DNA of 64,000 nucleotides from RZZS01 sp964491785. GTDB taxonomy: Bacteria; Pseudomonadota; Alphaproteobacteria; Micavibrionales; Micavibrionaceae. Position 1 is the first letter of the stretch. Each line of letters begins with the position of its first letter. The stretch lies in contig CAZBGS010000002.1 in the NCBI GenBank assembly GCA_964491785.1, forward strand, positions 62,001 through 126,000, in the 5' to 3' direction. This document shows, in pieces, positions 26,691 through 34,752 of this stretch. The notes beneath the pieces are model-generated. The model saw only the letters and a list, made by a program, of their open reading frames with translations, searched no databases and was not told where the DNA came from. The position numbers were made by a program, and so were the translations under genes.

Positions 26691-28277
26691 ATGGCGCTCG
26701 GCAATCTGGCAATAAGGCCCGCCGATTCGGGTGAAGAAACGAACAGCTATGATAACGTTCCTTATGAGAGTTACTGCTATCCGGTCACTCATCCCGAACG
26801 TTTATACACTGTTGCAAAACTGTTCGGCCTTAATCCGCCGGATTTCCGCAAGGCGAGAGTTCTGGAGCTGGGATGCGCCGCCGGGGGCAATCTTATTCCG
26901 ATGGCGGTCATGTATCCGGAGGGTGAATATACCGGCATAGACCTGTCCGGCGAGCAGATCGGGCGGGCTATACACCAGAAAGACAAAATGAAACTGTCCA
27001 ATATACAGTTTCATTGTATGGATATAATGGATATCACCAAAAAGTTCGGTGCATACGATTATATTGTCGTGCACGGGATACTTTCGTGGGTGCCGCAGGA
27101 CGTGGCCAATAAAATTCTTGATGTTTGCCGCGACAATCTTACCGAAAACGGTCTTGCCGTGGTCAGTTACAATACGCTTCCGGGCTGGAATTTCGTCAAA
27201 TCCCTCAGGGAAATGATGCTTTATCACTGTTCGCGATTCAGCGACCCGAAGGCCGTCGTCAACCAGGCGCGGCTGTTTCTCGACTTTCTTTCGGAAAACA
27301 CCGGGAGCAACACGGTTTACAAGCAGTTTATCGATTCGGAGCGGGGCATGCTCTCAAAGGTAAACGATACTTACCTGTTCCACGACCATCTGGAGGCTCA
27401 TAACCGGCAATACTATTTCCATGAGATTATAAAGATGACGGGCGAGCGCGGGCTGGGTTATGTGGGGGATGCCAGCCTTACCAGCATGTTCATCGGCAAC
27501 ATGCCCAAGGGGGCGATGGAAAAGCTCAAGGACGTCAGCGATATCGTCCAGCAGGAACAGTATATGGATTTTATTACCAACCGGAGGTTCCGGACAACGA
27601 TCCTGTGCCATGCCTCGCAAAAGCCGAACCGGTCGCTGCCGGGGAGCCGCATTTTCGACTTCTATCTCAGCGGTTCCTTCAAGCCGGCAGAGGACGGGGC
27701 GGAGCTTGAGGAGAGGATGAACTTTGTCACAAAACAGGGTAACCGGGGCTTTCAGACGCACAGCAAGGTGACGGGCGCGCTGATGCTTGCCACCAGCGAT
27801 ATGCCGGCAAGATACAGGATGGCCGATCTTGTCGCCGCCGCATCGAAAAAATACGGACTGGACGAGGACGAGGTCAGGAAGGCTGCGGAGGGTTCAGGAT
27901 TGCCTCTGGTTATGAGCGGGCTGCTCGGCATTCATTCGGGCGACGCATTGCATGCGGTTAACGTATCGAAGAAACCAAAAGCCTTCGAGGTCGCGAGATA
28001 CCAGGCTTCCCTGCCGGGAACGACGAAGCTTACCAATGCTGCCGGGGATACCATTCAGACCGATGTATTCAACAACCACATCATCCGGTATCTGGACGGG
28101 AAAAACGATCTGAAGGCGATCGAAGGGAAGCTTGTCGCTCACGCCATGAGCAGAGATATCGAGGTTCGCAAGGACGGGAAGCTGATCAGCGACGAGGGGC
28201 GGCTCAGGGAAATCCTCTCTCCTGTGATCGGCGCGAGGCTGGAGGTCTACGCTGGCAGCGGGATTTTGATGAAATAG
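26691..28277 (+). CDS. SAM-dependent methyltransferase with methyltransferase regulatory domain, rickettsial PKMT-like
   Basis: A 528-aa protein. Residues about 20-190 form a class I Rossmann methyltransferase: motif I VLELGCAAGGN at 57-67, the acidic YTGIDLS at 80-86, then HGILSWVP and VVSYNTLPGWN. The middle (about 200-320) corresponds to the predicted methyltransferase regulatory domain, including FHDHLEAHNRQYYFHEI. The C-terminal third has winged-helix character. This order and length match the rickettsial PKMT1/PKMT2 enzymes, which methylate lysines of the OmpB autotransporter. Here the gene diverges from an autotransporter gene, making that protein a candidate substrate. AAGGGGGA precedes ATG 26691. 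The substrate is inferred, not shown. Confidence 0.82.
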   Translation: MALGNLAIRPADSGEETNSYDNVPYESYCYPVTHPERLYTVAKLFGLNPPDFRKARVLELGCAAGGNLIPMAVMYPEGEYTGIDLSGEQIGRAIHQKDKMKLSNIQFHCMDIMDITKKFGAYDYIVVHGILSWVPQDVANKILDVCRDNLTENGLAVVSYNTLPGWNFVKSLREMMLYHCSRFSDPKAVVNQARLFLDFLSENTGSNTVYKQFIDSERGMLSKVNDTYLFHDHLEAHNRQYYFHEIIKMTGERGLGYVGDASLTSMFIGNMPKGAMEKLKDVSDIVQQEQYMDFITNRRFRTTILCHASQKPNRSLPGSRIFDFYLSGSFKPAEDGAELEERMNFVTKQGNRGFQTHSKVTGALMLATSDMPARYRMADLVAAASKKYGLDEDEVRKAAEGSGLPLVMSGLLGIHSGDALHAVNVSKKPKAFEVARYQASLPGTTKLTNAAGDTIQTDVFNNHIIRYLDGKNDLKAIEGKLVAHAMSRDIEVRKDGKLISDEGRLREILSPVIGARLEVYAGSGILMK

Positions 28278-28326
28278 CGGCAACGCCCCCCTCAGAGCGT
28301 TTTCCGTTCAGCAACCGGAAGACACC

Positions 28327-28929
28327 CTAGCGGATTTGTTTCAATACCTTCGTCATGCCTGAGAGCGACATATCGAGCTGGAAGTTTTTTCCGTTGGAAT
28401 CGACGAACAGGAACGAGGCCTTTTTTCCCTTGCGAAGCATGTCCATGACAGTCGCGTTGAGGGTCAGATAGGCATAGCATCCGCCCTGGTTGCAGAAGCG
28501 AATCTGGAATGTGAAAGGCTCGCTGTCGTCGATTTTCATTTGCACGCCGGCGGTCAGCAGAATGCCGAGGGGCAGGATGACTACGCCTCTGGCTTCTTCC
28601 TTGCCTTCCGGATAGCCGATGGCGAATTCAGCCACCCTTTGCCCCGTTTCGGCGACCACCATTCGCTGGAAGATTTCGCAGTTTCCGCGTGTCGGGGTCT
28701 CGCCTTCCTTCAGCGGTTCGTTGCATCGCAGGCTCCAAGGTTCGGAGGGTGCATCGGTTTTGGCGGCAGCGGTGGTGGCGGCAGACTTTGATTCGTTCTT
28801 GTCCTGACCGGCAACCACGTTATGGCTAAGCGAGAAAATTCCTGCGCATATCGCCAGCAGGAAAACGGCAACTGCATATTTGTTTTTCATGATTTTTATC
28901 ACTTTGTTGAGGGTAGCGGACTTGCCCAT
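28327..28929 (-). CDS. Invasion-associated locus B (IalB) family exported protein
   Basis: A 200-aa periplasmic or outer-membrane-associated protein. A hydrophobic segment (about 18-38) gives a signal peptide with a long basic n-region; an internal Met14 (28890) would give a more standard signal, but AACGAGG sits in front of 28929. The mature part shows the IalB pattern: PWSLRC near its start, NCEIFQ, the central ILPLGILLTAGVQMKIDD and the RFCNQGGCYAYL pair of Cys. IalB homologues are common in free-living Alphaproteobacteria, where their role is unclear; the invasion name comes from Bartonella. It is transcribed away from the dcd-murA genes. Confidence 0.88.
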   Translation of the reverse strand: MGKSATLNKVIKIMKNKYAVAVFLLAICAGIFSLSHNVVAGQDKNESKSAATTAAAKTDAPSEPWSLRCNEPLKEGETPTRGNCEIFQRMVVAETGQRVAEFAIGYPEGKEEARGVVILPLGILLTAGVQMKIDDSEPFTFQIRFCNQGGCYAYLTLNATVMDMLRKGKKASFLFVDSNGKNFQLDMSLSGMTKVLKQIR

Positions 28930-28987
28930 GACGGATTTGCCTCGTTAGTGGCTAAGGCCAGCCGCCCTGCCCGATTGCGGGAAAGGA

Positions 28988-29062
28988 TGGTGCTGCTGGG
29001 GAGGATTGAACTCACGACCTCACCCTTACCAAGGGTGCGCTCTACCACTGAGCTACAGCAGC
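28988..29062 (-). tRNA. tRNA-Thr (anticodon GGT)
   Basis: On the minus strand the acceptor stem is GCTGCTG/CAGCAGC. The anticodon stem CACCC/GGGTG encloses TTGGTAA (anticodon GGT), and the T-arm reads GAGTTCAATCC. Discriminator A and encoded CCA at the 3' end complete it. Confidence 0.96.
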
Positions 29063-29231
29063 GCTGGCGTTAAGATGTTTAGACGATCGGCTTTAATATG
29101 TCCAGAGTTGAAAGCAGTTTTATTCATCTTTTCTTATCCCCACCGAAAACCATATGAAGGATTGAAAACTCTGGCGAAACAAGAGGTTTTATGGTTAAAG
29201 TCCCGTCATTAATTTTCCACATCAAGGACAT

Positions 29232-29381
29232 ATGCAAGCCAGGATGAAAGGCAAGAGTGTCAGCAAGCCGCCGGAAGATAAAAGTCCTGACGGCAGGGCT
29301 GCGGCGCTGCGGGAAAATCTGATGAAAAGAAAAGCCCAGCAAAGGGCAAGATCCAAACAGGGAAAAACAGAAGAAAAATAA
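29232..29381 (+). CDS. Small basic protein of 49 aa upstream of dcd
   Basis: ATG 29232 opens a 49-codon frame ending TAA 29379-29381, one base before the dcd ATG. AAGGA lies 5 nt upstream of the start. The product is highly charged and contains RAAALRENLMKRKAQQRAR, which resembles a class of 50-65-aa alphaproteobacterial proteins with an ALRxNLxRRKAQ helix. The class has no known function, and the N-terminus looks disordered. Tight spacing suggests co-translation with dcd. The good ribosome-binding site and the family-like helix support it being real. Confidence 0.6.
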   Translation: MQARMKGKSVSKPPEDKSPDGRAAALRENLMKRKAQQRARSKQGKTEEK

Positions 29382-29382
29382 A

Positions 29383-30024
29383 ATGCTTACAAACATTCTT
29401 TCAAATTTTGATTTAAAAGAGGATTCGCTGGCGGAGCTACAAAAGCATGCGCCGGGGATAATGCCCGATCACTGGATTCGCGAGATGGCGCTGGAGAACG
29501 GGATGATAGAACCCTTTGAAGAAAAACAGCAGTTCGAGGGGATGATTTCCTACGGGCTTTCCTCGTTCGGCTATGATGCGCGGCTCGCGCCGGAATTCAT
29601 GATTTTCACCAATGTGGACAATGCGATTGTAGACCCGAAATGTTTTTCGGAACAAAGCTTTGTCGAGAGAAATTCAAGTGAATGCGTAATACCGCCCAAC
29701 AGCTTCGTGTTATCGCGCACAGTCGAGTATTTCCGCATCCCCAGAGACACGATGGTTATCTGTCTTGGCAAGAGTACCTATGCGCGTTGCGGACTGATAG
29801 TTAACGTTACCCCGCTGGAGCCGGGATGGGAGGGACAGGTGACGCTGGAGATATCCAACACCACGCCCCTGCCCGCCAAGGTCTACGCCAACGAGGGTAT
29901 CGCCCAGTTTTTGTTTTTTAAAGGCTCCAGCCCCTGTGAAGTGAGTTATGCAGACAGACGCGGAAAATATATGGGACAGCGGGGGGTCACCCTCCCCCGG
30001 ATCAAAAAGTCAAAAGGTGGTTGA
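29383..30024 (+). CDS. dcd: dCTP deaminase
   Basis: Dcd deaminates dCTP to dUTP as a source of dTTP. The family core begins at MPDHWIREMA (internal ATG 29461) and includes SYGLSSFGYDARL, LGKSTYARCGLIVNVTPLEPGWEGQVTLEISNTTPLP with the catalytic Glu, and YANEGIAQFLFF. The C-terminus YMGQRGVTLPRI is the nucleotide-binding tail. The longest frame from ATG 29383 adds 26 N-terminal residues not expected in the family. Neither start has a strong ribosome-binding site, and 29383 sits 1 bp after the upstream small gene. I keep the longer form but the shorter (187 aa) is equally possible. Confidence 0.93.
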   Translation: MLTNILSNFDLKEDSLAELQKHAPGIMPDHWIREMALENGMIEPFEEKQQFEGMISYGLSSFGYDARLAPEFMIFTNVDNAIVDPKCFSEQSFVERNSSECVIPPNSFVLSRTVEYFRIPRDTMVICLGKSTYARCGLIVNVTPLEPGWEGQVTLEISNTTPLPAKVYANEGIAQFLFFKGSSPCEVSYADRRGKYMGQRGVTLPRIKKSKGG

Positions 30025-31336
30025 TCTCGGCTCCGTCGAGGTTGCCGAATCGATTCGCTCGTCGACGCTGGACAAGCTGCGCATAACAGGCGGCAAGCCT
30101 TTGCATGGGGAAATTCCGGTCAGCGGGGCAAAAAACGCGGCGCTTAAGTTAATGTGCGCTTCGCTGCTTACGCCGGAGATGCTGCAACTTGGCAACATGC
30201 CGGTGACCCTTGGCGACATGCGGACGATGGCTGTATTGCTTAAACACATAGGCGTATCGGTATTGCAGCGGGCCGACGGGATGGTGATGCTGCAGGCGCG
30301 GGAGATCGGCAACCCTGTGGCGCCTTACGACCTGGTTCGGAAGATGCGGGCCAGCATTCTCGTGCTAGGGCCGCTGCTGGCCCGGCACGGATATGCGGAA
30401 GTGTCCCTGCCCGGCGGCTGCGCCATCGGCACGCGGCCGGTCGATTTCCACATCGATGGCCTGCGGGCGATGGGGGCGGAGATCGAGATCGATAGCGGTT
30501 ATATCAAGGCGCGCGCGAATGGCGGGCTGAAGGGCGGCACATACAAGTTTCCGAAGGTCTCGCATACCGGCACCGAGAACCTGATGATGGCGGCGACCCT
30601 TGCCAGGGGGGAGACCGTTCTTGAAAACGCCTCGCGCGAGCCCGAGGTTTCCGATCTGGCGCAATGTCTGATCAGGATGGGCGCTAAAATCGAAGGCTGC
30701 GGGACGTCTACGATACGTATTGATGGGGTGTCCGAATTAAGCGGAACTTCGCATGATGTCATACCCGACCGGATCGAGGCGGGAACCTGGCTGATAGCGG
30801 CGGGGATGACGGGCGGGGATTTGCTGCTCAAAAACGCCGGACTGGAGAACCTGCAGGCGCTGGTATCGCTGCTGAAGTCGGCGGGTATGCATATCCATGA
30901 GGATGAGACGGGTATACATGTATCGCGGAACGGGCTGCGGCTCACCGGCATCGATATTCTGACCGAGCCTTTTCCCGGCTTTCCGACCGATCTGCAGGCG
31001 CAGATGATGGCGATGCTGACCACCTGCGAAGGCGCGGGGATGATTACCGAAACCATCTGGGAAAACCGTTTCATGCACGTGCCGGAGCTGTGCCGGATGG
31101 GCGCGAATATCACCGTACACGGCAGTTCGGCGATCATCCGCGGCGTGCCGAAGCTCAAAGGCGCTGAAGTCATGGCGACCGACCTGCGGGCTTCCGTGGC
31201 TCTGGTTCTGGCCGGTCTGGTTGCTGAAGGGACGACGGTAGTAAACCGCATATATCACCTCGACCGCGGCTACGAGCGCATCGTCGAAAAACTTTCGGCC
31301 TGCGGAGCGGAAATCGAGCGGGTCGGCGGGGGATGA
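30017..31336 (+). CDS. murA: UDP-N-acetylglucosamine 1-carboxyvinyltransferase
   Basis: MurA transfers enolpyruvate from PEP to UDP-GlcNAc, the first committed step of peptidoglycan synthesis. The catalytic Cys is in PGGCAIGTRPVDFH, and Lys22/Asn23 equivalents are in SGAKNAALKLM. The barrel-like repeats run to a normal C-terminus. GTG 30017 (439 aa) is chosen because it overlaps the dcd stop by 8 nt and lies close to the family N-terminus DKLRITGG. An ATG at 29948 would overlap dcd by 77 nt. A CTG at 30068 directly before DKLRITGG is also possible. The 107-bp repeat follows its stop immediately. Confidence 0.94.
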   Translation: MVDLGSVEVAESIRSSTLDKLRITGGKPLHGEIPVSGAKNAALKLMCASLLTPEMLQLGNMPVTLGDMRTMAVLLKHIGVSVLQRADGMVMLQAREIGNPVAPYDLVRKMRASILVLGPLLARHGYAEVSLPGGCAIGTRPVDFHIDGLRAMGAEIEIDSGYIKARANGGLKGGTYKFPKVSHTGTENLMMAATLARGETVLENASREPEVSDLAQCLIRMGAKIEGCGTSTIRIDGVSELSGTSHDVIPDRIEAGTWLIAAGMTGGDLLLKNAGLENLQALVSLLKSAGMHIHEDETGIHVSRNGLRLTGIDILTEPFPGFPTDLQAQMMAMLTTCEGAGMITETIWENRFMHVPELCRMGANITVHGSSAIIRGVPKLKGAEVMATDLRASVALVLAGLVAEGTTVVNRIYHLDRGYERIVEKLSACGAEIERVGGG

Positions 31337-31443
31337 AATGGCCAGACCCCCGCTTGCACTACACTGCTGCAAGCAGCGGTTTCGTTTGCGGGGTGACAAT
31401 CCGGAGCGGGCGTTTACGGATAGTGTGAGAAATACGGGCTAAC
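31337..31443 (+). repeat. 107-bp intergenic repeat, copy B
   Basis: Ungapped match to the reverse complement of 16261-16367, starting on the base after the murA stop. It is GC-rich internally (CCCCCGC, GCGGGGTGAC) and ends TGTGAGAAATACGGGCTAAC. The rest of the murA-hisG gap contains no gene. Confidence 0.85.
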
Positions 31444-31512
31444 ATCGTTAATTTTTCCAGCCTCCTGGAAAAATGGCTATGCTTTCTTTGTATTTCATGA
31501 TTAAAAACTCTT

Positions 31513-32172
31513 ATGCCTGAAATTAGAGAAAAACTTATTCTTGCGGTGCCCAAGGGCCGCATTCTGAAAGAGCTTTTGCCGCTGTTCATTAAATGCGGGA
31601 TTGAGCCGGAGGCCGAGTTTTCCGATGAGAACAGCCGCCTTCTGCAGTTCAGAACCAGCCGTCCGGATCTCGACATCATCCGGGTGCGGGCTTTTGACGT
31701 GGCGACTTTTGTGGCTTTTGGCGGGGCGCATCTCGGGGTGGTGGGCAAGGACGTTCTTGACGAATTCGACTATCCGGAGCTGTACGCGCCGATAGATCTC
31801 AAAATCGGCGAGTGCCGGTTGTCCGTGGCGATGACCGTAGAGGCGGCGGCGATGGAAGATCCGGTGCGGCGCAGTCACGTGCGGGTGGCGACAAAATACC
31901 CGAACCTCACCCGTCGGCATTTCGAGGCCAGGGGCGTGCAGGCGGAATGCATCAAGCTGAACGGGGCCATGGAGATCGTACCCAGACTGGGGCTTGCCAA
32001 AAGCATCGTCGATCTGGTCTCAAGCGGGGCGACCCTGAAGGCGAACGGCATGGTGGAAGTGGAAAAGATCATCGACGTCAGCTCCCGCCTGATCGTCAAC
32101 CGCACCGCCCTCAAGACCATGCCCGAGGCGATGAACGAATGGGTGGAAAAATTCCGGGCGGCAGTTCAGTAG
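31513..32172 (+). CDS. hisG: ATP phosphoribosyltransferase catalytic subunit, short form
   Basis: HisG condenses ATP and PRPP in the first step of histidine synthesis. The 219-aa length marks the short form that lacks the C-terminal regulatory domain and needs HisZ, which is not in this window. Recognisable segments are LAVPKGRILKELLPLF, RAFDVATFVAFGGAHLGVVGKDVL and the PRPP-binding region LNGAMEIVPRLGLAKSIVDLVSSGATLKANGM. It is followed 14 bp later by hisD, an order conserved in Alphaproteobacteria. The ribosome-binding site is weak. Confidence 0.95.
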   Translation: MPEIREKLILAVPKGRILKELLPLFIKCGIEPEAEFSDENSRLLQFRTSRPDLDIIRVRAFDVATFVAFGGAHLGVVGKDVLDEFDYPELYAPIDLKIGECRLSVAMTVEAAAMEDPVRRSHVRVATKYPNLTRRHFEARGVQAECIKLNGAMEIVPRLGLAKSIVDLVSSGATLKANGMVEVEKIIDVSSRLIVNRTALKTMPEAMNEWVEKFRAAVQ

Positions 32173-32186
32173 AAGGTATCGGTGAA

Positions 32187-33494
32187 ATGTATAGATTGAA
32201 CATTAATGACAAAGATTTTGGCGTCAGGCTTCGGGAGCTGGTGGAAAGCAAGCGCGAGGCGGCGGTTGATGTCAGCGAGACGGTGCGCGGGATCATCGGG
32301 GAGGTCAGGGACAGGGGCGATCAGGCTTTGTTCGATCTTACCCGGAAGTTCGACCGGTTCGAGCTCGATCAGGCGAATATCCGCATCAGCGAGGCGGAAA
32401 TAGCGGAAACTGCCGCGAGGTGTCCTGAAGATGTGCGCGAGGCGCTGAAGCTGGCGATCGCGCGGATAACCGCTTTTCATGAGAGGCAGATGCCAACCGA
32501 TATCGACTATGTCGACAATAGCGGCACCCGTCTGAAGGCGCGATGGAACGCGGTTGACGCCACGGGAATTTATGTGCCGGGCGGACTGGCGACATATCCG
32601 AGTACGCTGTACATGACGGCAATTCCGGCGAAAGTCGCCGGGGTAAAAAGGATTGCGATGACAGTTCCCACGCCGGGAGGGGTTGTCAGTCCGGTGCTGA
32701 TGGCCGCCGCCAGCGCCTGCGGCATTACCGAGATCTACCGGGTTGGTGGGGCGCAGGCGGTAGCGGCGCTGGCTTACGGGACGGAGACCATCGCTCCGGT
32801 GGACATGATATGCGGCCCTGGAAACGCCTATGTCGCAGAGGCGCAGAGGCAGGTGTTCGGGCGGGTCGGCATCGGACTTGTCGCGGGGCCTTCGGAGATT
32901 CTGGTGGTGGCCGACAAATGGAACGACCCGGCCGTGATCGCCATTGATCTTCTGTCTCAGGCCGAGCACGACAGGAGCGCGCAATCGATTTTGATCACTG
33001 ACGACGCCGGGTTTGCGGACGCTGTGGAAAAGCAGGTGGAAGAGCACTTGAAAACTCTTCCAAAACAGGAGATTGCGCGGGAAAGCTGGAGCAATTTCGG
33101 AGCCGTTATCCTTGTGGACAACCTGATGGATCAGGCCCCTGCCCTGATCAACGATCTCGCCCCGGAGCACGCCGAGCTGGCCGTAGAGGAGCCGGAGGAG
33201 ATGTTCGCGAGAATCCGCCATGCCGGATCGGTATTCGGCGGGCGGATGACGCCGGAAGCAGTGGGCGACTATGCGGGAGGGCCGAACCACGTTCTGCCCA
33301 CCGAACGGCGCGCCAGATTCCAGTCGGGCCTTAATGTCCTTAATTTCATGAAGAGGGTCACTTACCAGCAGGCGGGCACCGAGGGGCTTTTGTCTTTCGG
33401 CCCGGCGGCAGTAAAGCTCGCTCGCGCCGAAGGTCTGGAAGCCCATGCTCTGTCGGTTGAACTGAGGCTGAACAAGCTGAATGCGGCCAGATGA
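32187..33494 (+). CDS. hisD: Histidinol dehydrogenase
   Basis: HisD performs the last two oxidations of histidine synthesis with NAD+ and Zn2+. From ATG 32187 (AAGG upstream) the product is 435 aa, the usual size; the frame is open further upstream only by chance. Key segments are TGIYVPGG, VGGAQAVAALAYGTETI, GPGNAYVAEAQRQVFG, the Zn ligands in LLSQAEHDRSAQSI, the catalytic Glu-His in DLAPEHAEL, and GGPNHVLPT. It overlaps the next gene by 4 bp (ATGA). Confidence 0.96.
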   Translation: MYRLNINDKDFGVRLRELVESKREAAVDVSETVRGIIGEVRDRGDQALFDLTRKFDRFELDQANIRISEAEIAETAARCPEDVREALKLAIARITAFHERQMPTDIDYVDNSGTRLKARWNAVDATGIYVPGGLATYPSTLYMTAIPAKVAGVKRIAMTVPTPGGVVSPVLMAAASACGITEIYRVGGAQAVAALAYGTETIAPVDMICGPGNAYVAEAQRQVFGRVGIGLVAGPSEILVVADKWNDPAVIAIDLLSQAEHDRSAQSILITDDAGFADAVEKQVEEHLKTLPKQEIARESWSNFGAVILVDNLMDQAPALINDLAPEHAELAVEEPEEMFARIRHAGSVFGGRMTPEAVGDYAGGPNHVLPTERRARFQSGLNVLNFMKRVTYQQAGTEGLLSFGPAAVKLARAEGLEAHALSVELRLNKLNAAR

Positions 33495-33973
33495 AGGACG
33501 ATTTCCGGATAGAGCATGTTTCCTTCAGGAACATCGACCTTAACGCGCCGCGAGGCCCTTGCGAAAATCTTGAGGCGGCGGCCAGCCATCTGAGCGTGGA
33601 GAGAAACTACTTCCGCCCGCTCAGAAAACTGCGCGGCCCGTACCGGCTGGAGTTCGAGACCATTGAGAACCGGCTTGGCTTTCATATCGGCAACCGTGAA
33701 GGGGAAGAGCTTCCGGCGCTGTACATTTCCTTCAATCCCTACCGCAAACTGATCGGCGATTATTACATCCTTTGCGACAGTTACCAGCTGGCCCGGGACA
33801 ATGCGTCCCCGTCGCGGCTGGAGGCGATTGATATGGGCAGGCGGGCGCTGCATAATGAGGGCGCCGACCTGCTGACCGGCAGGCTCGCCCATCATATCGA
33901 GATGGATCTGCCGACGGCGAGAAGGATTTTTACAATTATGTGCGTGATGCATGGAAGACCCGGCCCCCATTGA
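33491..33973 (+). CDS. UPF0262 family protein
   Basis: A 160-aa conserved alphaproteobacterial protein of unknown function, almost always found behind hisD. The family sequence HVSFRNIDLN, LRGPYRLEFETIENRLGFHI, LSxRPYRK-like SFNPYRKLIGDYYILCDSYQLA and the IDMGRRALHNEGADLLTGRL helix are present. It overlaps hisD by 4 bp and the phosphatase gene by 23 bp, so translation is likely coupled. No catalytic motif is evident. Confidence 0.88.
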   Translation: MKDDFRIEHVSFRNIDLNAPRGPCENLEAAASHLSVERNYFRPLRKLRGPYRLEFETIENRLGFHIGNREGEELPALYISFNPYRKLIGDYYILCDSYQLARDNASPSRLEAIDMGRRALHNEGADLLTGRLAHHIEMDLPTARRIFTIMCVMHGRPGPH

Positions 33974-34421
33974 AATTAACTCGTTCCTCAGCATACTGGC
34001 GCTGTGCACGAACAATACGGTTCGCTCGCCGATCTGCGCGGCCCTGCTTGGCAAGAGGCTGGGGGAAAAGGCTTATGTCGCATCGGCGGGCGCAGGTTCC
34101 GGCGGGGAGACAGGGGCGAGCAGGTTTACGGCGGAAGTCATGAGAGAGCTCGGGATCGATCTGTCCGCTCACAGGCCGCAGGCATTCAGCGAGCTTGAAG
34201 ACCAGAGTTTCGATCTGATAATCGCCCTTTCCCCGCAGGCAAAGGAGCTGGCGGAGAAGATCGCCACAAGGCAGCATGCGGCGGCCGAGTACTGGGAGAT
34301 GCCGGAACCTCCCGGCGTTATGTCTGGTTTGTCGGAAATACAGATGCTGGAAGCGTTCCGGCGACTGCGCGACGATTTGCGGGAACGCATCGAGAAGCGT
34401 TTCGCTCAGGCGGCGGGCTGA
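33951..34421 (+). CDS. Low-molecular-weight phosphotyrosine phosphatase-like protein
   Basis: A 156-aa member of the LMW-PTP/arsenate-reductase fold. The P-loop CX5R(S) is LCTNNTVRSPI near residues 18-28, in place of the more common CTGNICRSPM. The helix AALLGKRLG and the segment SAGAGSGGETGA follow. Downstream, DLIIALSPQAKELAEKI matches the fold. The loop that normally carries the general-acid Asp reads WEMPEPPG, so Asp may be replaced by Glu. It sits between UPF0262 and infA in the conserved alphaproteobacterial gene order. Its substrate is unknown. Confidence 0.8.
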   Translation: MEDPAPIEINSFLSILALCTNNTVRSPICAALLGKRLGEKAYVASAGAGSGGETGASRFTAEVMRELGIDLSAHRPQAFSELEDQSFDLIIALSPQAKELAEKIATRQHAAAEYWEMPEPPGVMSGLSEIQMLEAFRRLRDDLRERIEKRFAQAAG

Positions 34422-34501
34422 ATAAACCGGTTTGCATTCGCCCGTTTAGAAGAGTATAAGATTTTCGGTTAATGTTATGAGAAAAGAGAAAAATATTATT
34501 T

Positions 34502-34720
34502 ATGGCTAAAGAAGACCTTCTTGAATTCAAAGGTGTTGTCAGCGAAGTTCTCCCGAATGCGATGTTCCGGGTCAAGCTTGAAAACGACCATGAAATACTT
34601 GCTCACACCGCCGGCAAGATGCGCAAGAACCGCATCCGGGTTCTGGCGGGCGATACAGTGTTAGTCGAAATGACCCCGTATGATCTCACCAAGGGACGGA
34701 TCGTTTTCAGGGAGAAATAA
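34502..34720 (+). CDS. infA: Translation initiation factor IF-1
   Basis: IF-1 binds the ribosomal A site during initiation. The 72-aa S1-type OB-fold protein has the exact family length and shows EFKGVVSEVLPNAMFRVKLEND, HEILAHTAGKMRKNRIRVLAGD and VLVEMTPYDLTKGRIVFR. It is followed closely by maf, as in other Alphaproteobacteria. Confidence 0.98.
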   Translation: MAKEDLLEFKGVVSEVLPNAMFRVKLENDHEILAHTAGKMRKNRIRVLAGDTVLVEMTPYDLTKGRIVFREK

Positions 34721-34752
34721 GATTTTTGGTTTTAGCGGGAGTCCCGGGGAAA

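Noticed and set aside
29948..30016. Upstream ATG for murA at 29948
   Set aside because: It would give an unusual 40-residue leader before DKLRITGG and a 77-nt overlap with dcd. GTG 30017 or CTG 30068 fits the family better.
32166..33446. 426-codon minus-strand open frame opposite hisD
   Set aside because: Shadow of the GC-rich hisD coding strand. His/Arg-rich composition and no recognised fold.
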